The notes under the pieces are model-generated. The model did not search any database and was not told the DNA's origin. It was given only the letters and a program-made list of their open reading frames with translations. Both the position numbers and the translations under genes were made by a program. This document shows positions 12,571-12,669 of a stretch of DNA of 12,669 nt, piece after piece. Numbering within the stretch: the first letter of the stretch is position 1; every line of letters begins with the position of its first letter. This stretch comes from Gemmatimonadota bacterium (GTDB taxonomy: Bacteria; Gemmatimonadota; Gemmatimonadetes; JACCXV01; JAHWKZ01), in NCBI GenBank assembly GCA_019347645.1, contig JAHWKZ010000033.1:1-12669 (forward strand). The letters run 5' to 3'.

Positions 12571-12669
12571 GTCCGGCGCCCAGCCACGCGCGTGTGCGAG
12601 GGCGGCGAGCCCTTCGACGACCGGTTGCAGGAACGCCCGGGGGAAGAACTCCAGCTGGAAGGGGGTGCA
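12337..12669 (-). CDS. fdhE: FdhE-like formate dehydrogenase accessory protein, partial (5' end outside window, 3' end lost)
   Basis: Reading leftward from the right edge, the frame encodes PFQLEFFPRAFLQPVVEGLA, then a CPACG zinc knuckle, a linker, VCSLCATAWPFPRLACPAC and ETDPERLSHHVAEAWPHVR. This matches FdhE, a rubredoxin-like zinc protein that delivers or inserts sulfur/metal cofactors into formate dehydrogenases: it has two CXXC pairs, CSLC followed by W, and an exact 20-residue spacing from the last CPAC to HVR. FdhE would continue with VEAC..CR and about 55 residues ending near WA.E.GY.KL. Instead the frame passes into proline-dehydrogenase-like sequence at 12336. It has no stop until about 11179, deep inside antisense hypE. 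The gene is convergent with hypE. Confidence 0.65.

Noticed and set aside
1..12669. tRNA, rRNA, CRISPR arrays, transposases or insertion-sequence ends
   Set aside because: I saw no cloverleaf-like segments, spaced direct repeats, transposase motifs or terminal inverted repeats.

Overview
The window is GC-rich, tightly packed bacterial DNA. An outer-membrane beta-barrel C-terminus at the left edge and an exported M1 metallopeptidase with a secretion signal suggest a high-GC Gram-negative organism. Codon use and protein style resemble Acidobacteriota, Gemmatimonadota or similar lineages, but no marker here fixes the taxon.

Left part (1-4504): the 3' end of an outer-membrane barrel gene and a 45-residue cysteine-rich protein resembling bacterial metallothioneins, both on +. 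Convergent to them is a two-gene dipeptide/nickel-type ABC permease operon (dppB-dppC, minus strand) with no ATPase or binding-protein gene beside it. Divergent from the permeases is a secreted M1 aminopeptidase.

Middle (4555-8312): hypF, the carbamoyltransferase that starts synthesis of the cyanide ligands of [NiFe] hydrogenase. It is followed by an HxlR-type regulator with a CXC-X10-CXC N-terminus, a four-helix membrane protein of unknown function, a probable terminator, and a frameshifted remnant of a TonB C-terminal domain. A promoter-like sequence follows at 8216-8244.

Right part (8313-12570): a six-gene hyp operon on +, in the order hypC, SIS-domain protein 1, divergent hypC-like gene, SIS-domain protein 2, hypD, hypE. 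Each of the five internal junctions is the same 4-bp GTGA overlap. HypF and HypE make the cyanide ligands, and HypC and HypD hold the iron and build Fe(CN)2CO. The two GmhA-like SIS proteins interleaved with two HypC-type proteins are the most intriguing part: their active-site motifs have decayed in complementary ways. hypA, hypB, hydrogenase subunits and the maturation protease are not in the window.

Right end (12214-12669): hypE loses its C-terminal tail and terminal Pro-Arg-Ile-Cys. It runs directly into about 125 bp of antisense proline-dehydrogenase-like sequence, which continues in frame on the minus strand into an fdhE-like gene that also lacks its C-terminus. This is either a real rearrangement or an assembly/amplification chimera, and hypE and fdhE should not be taken as intact from this sequence alone.
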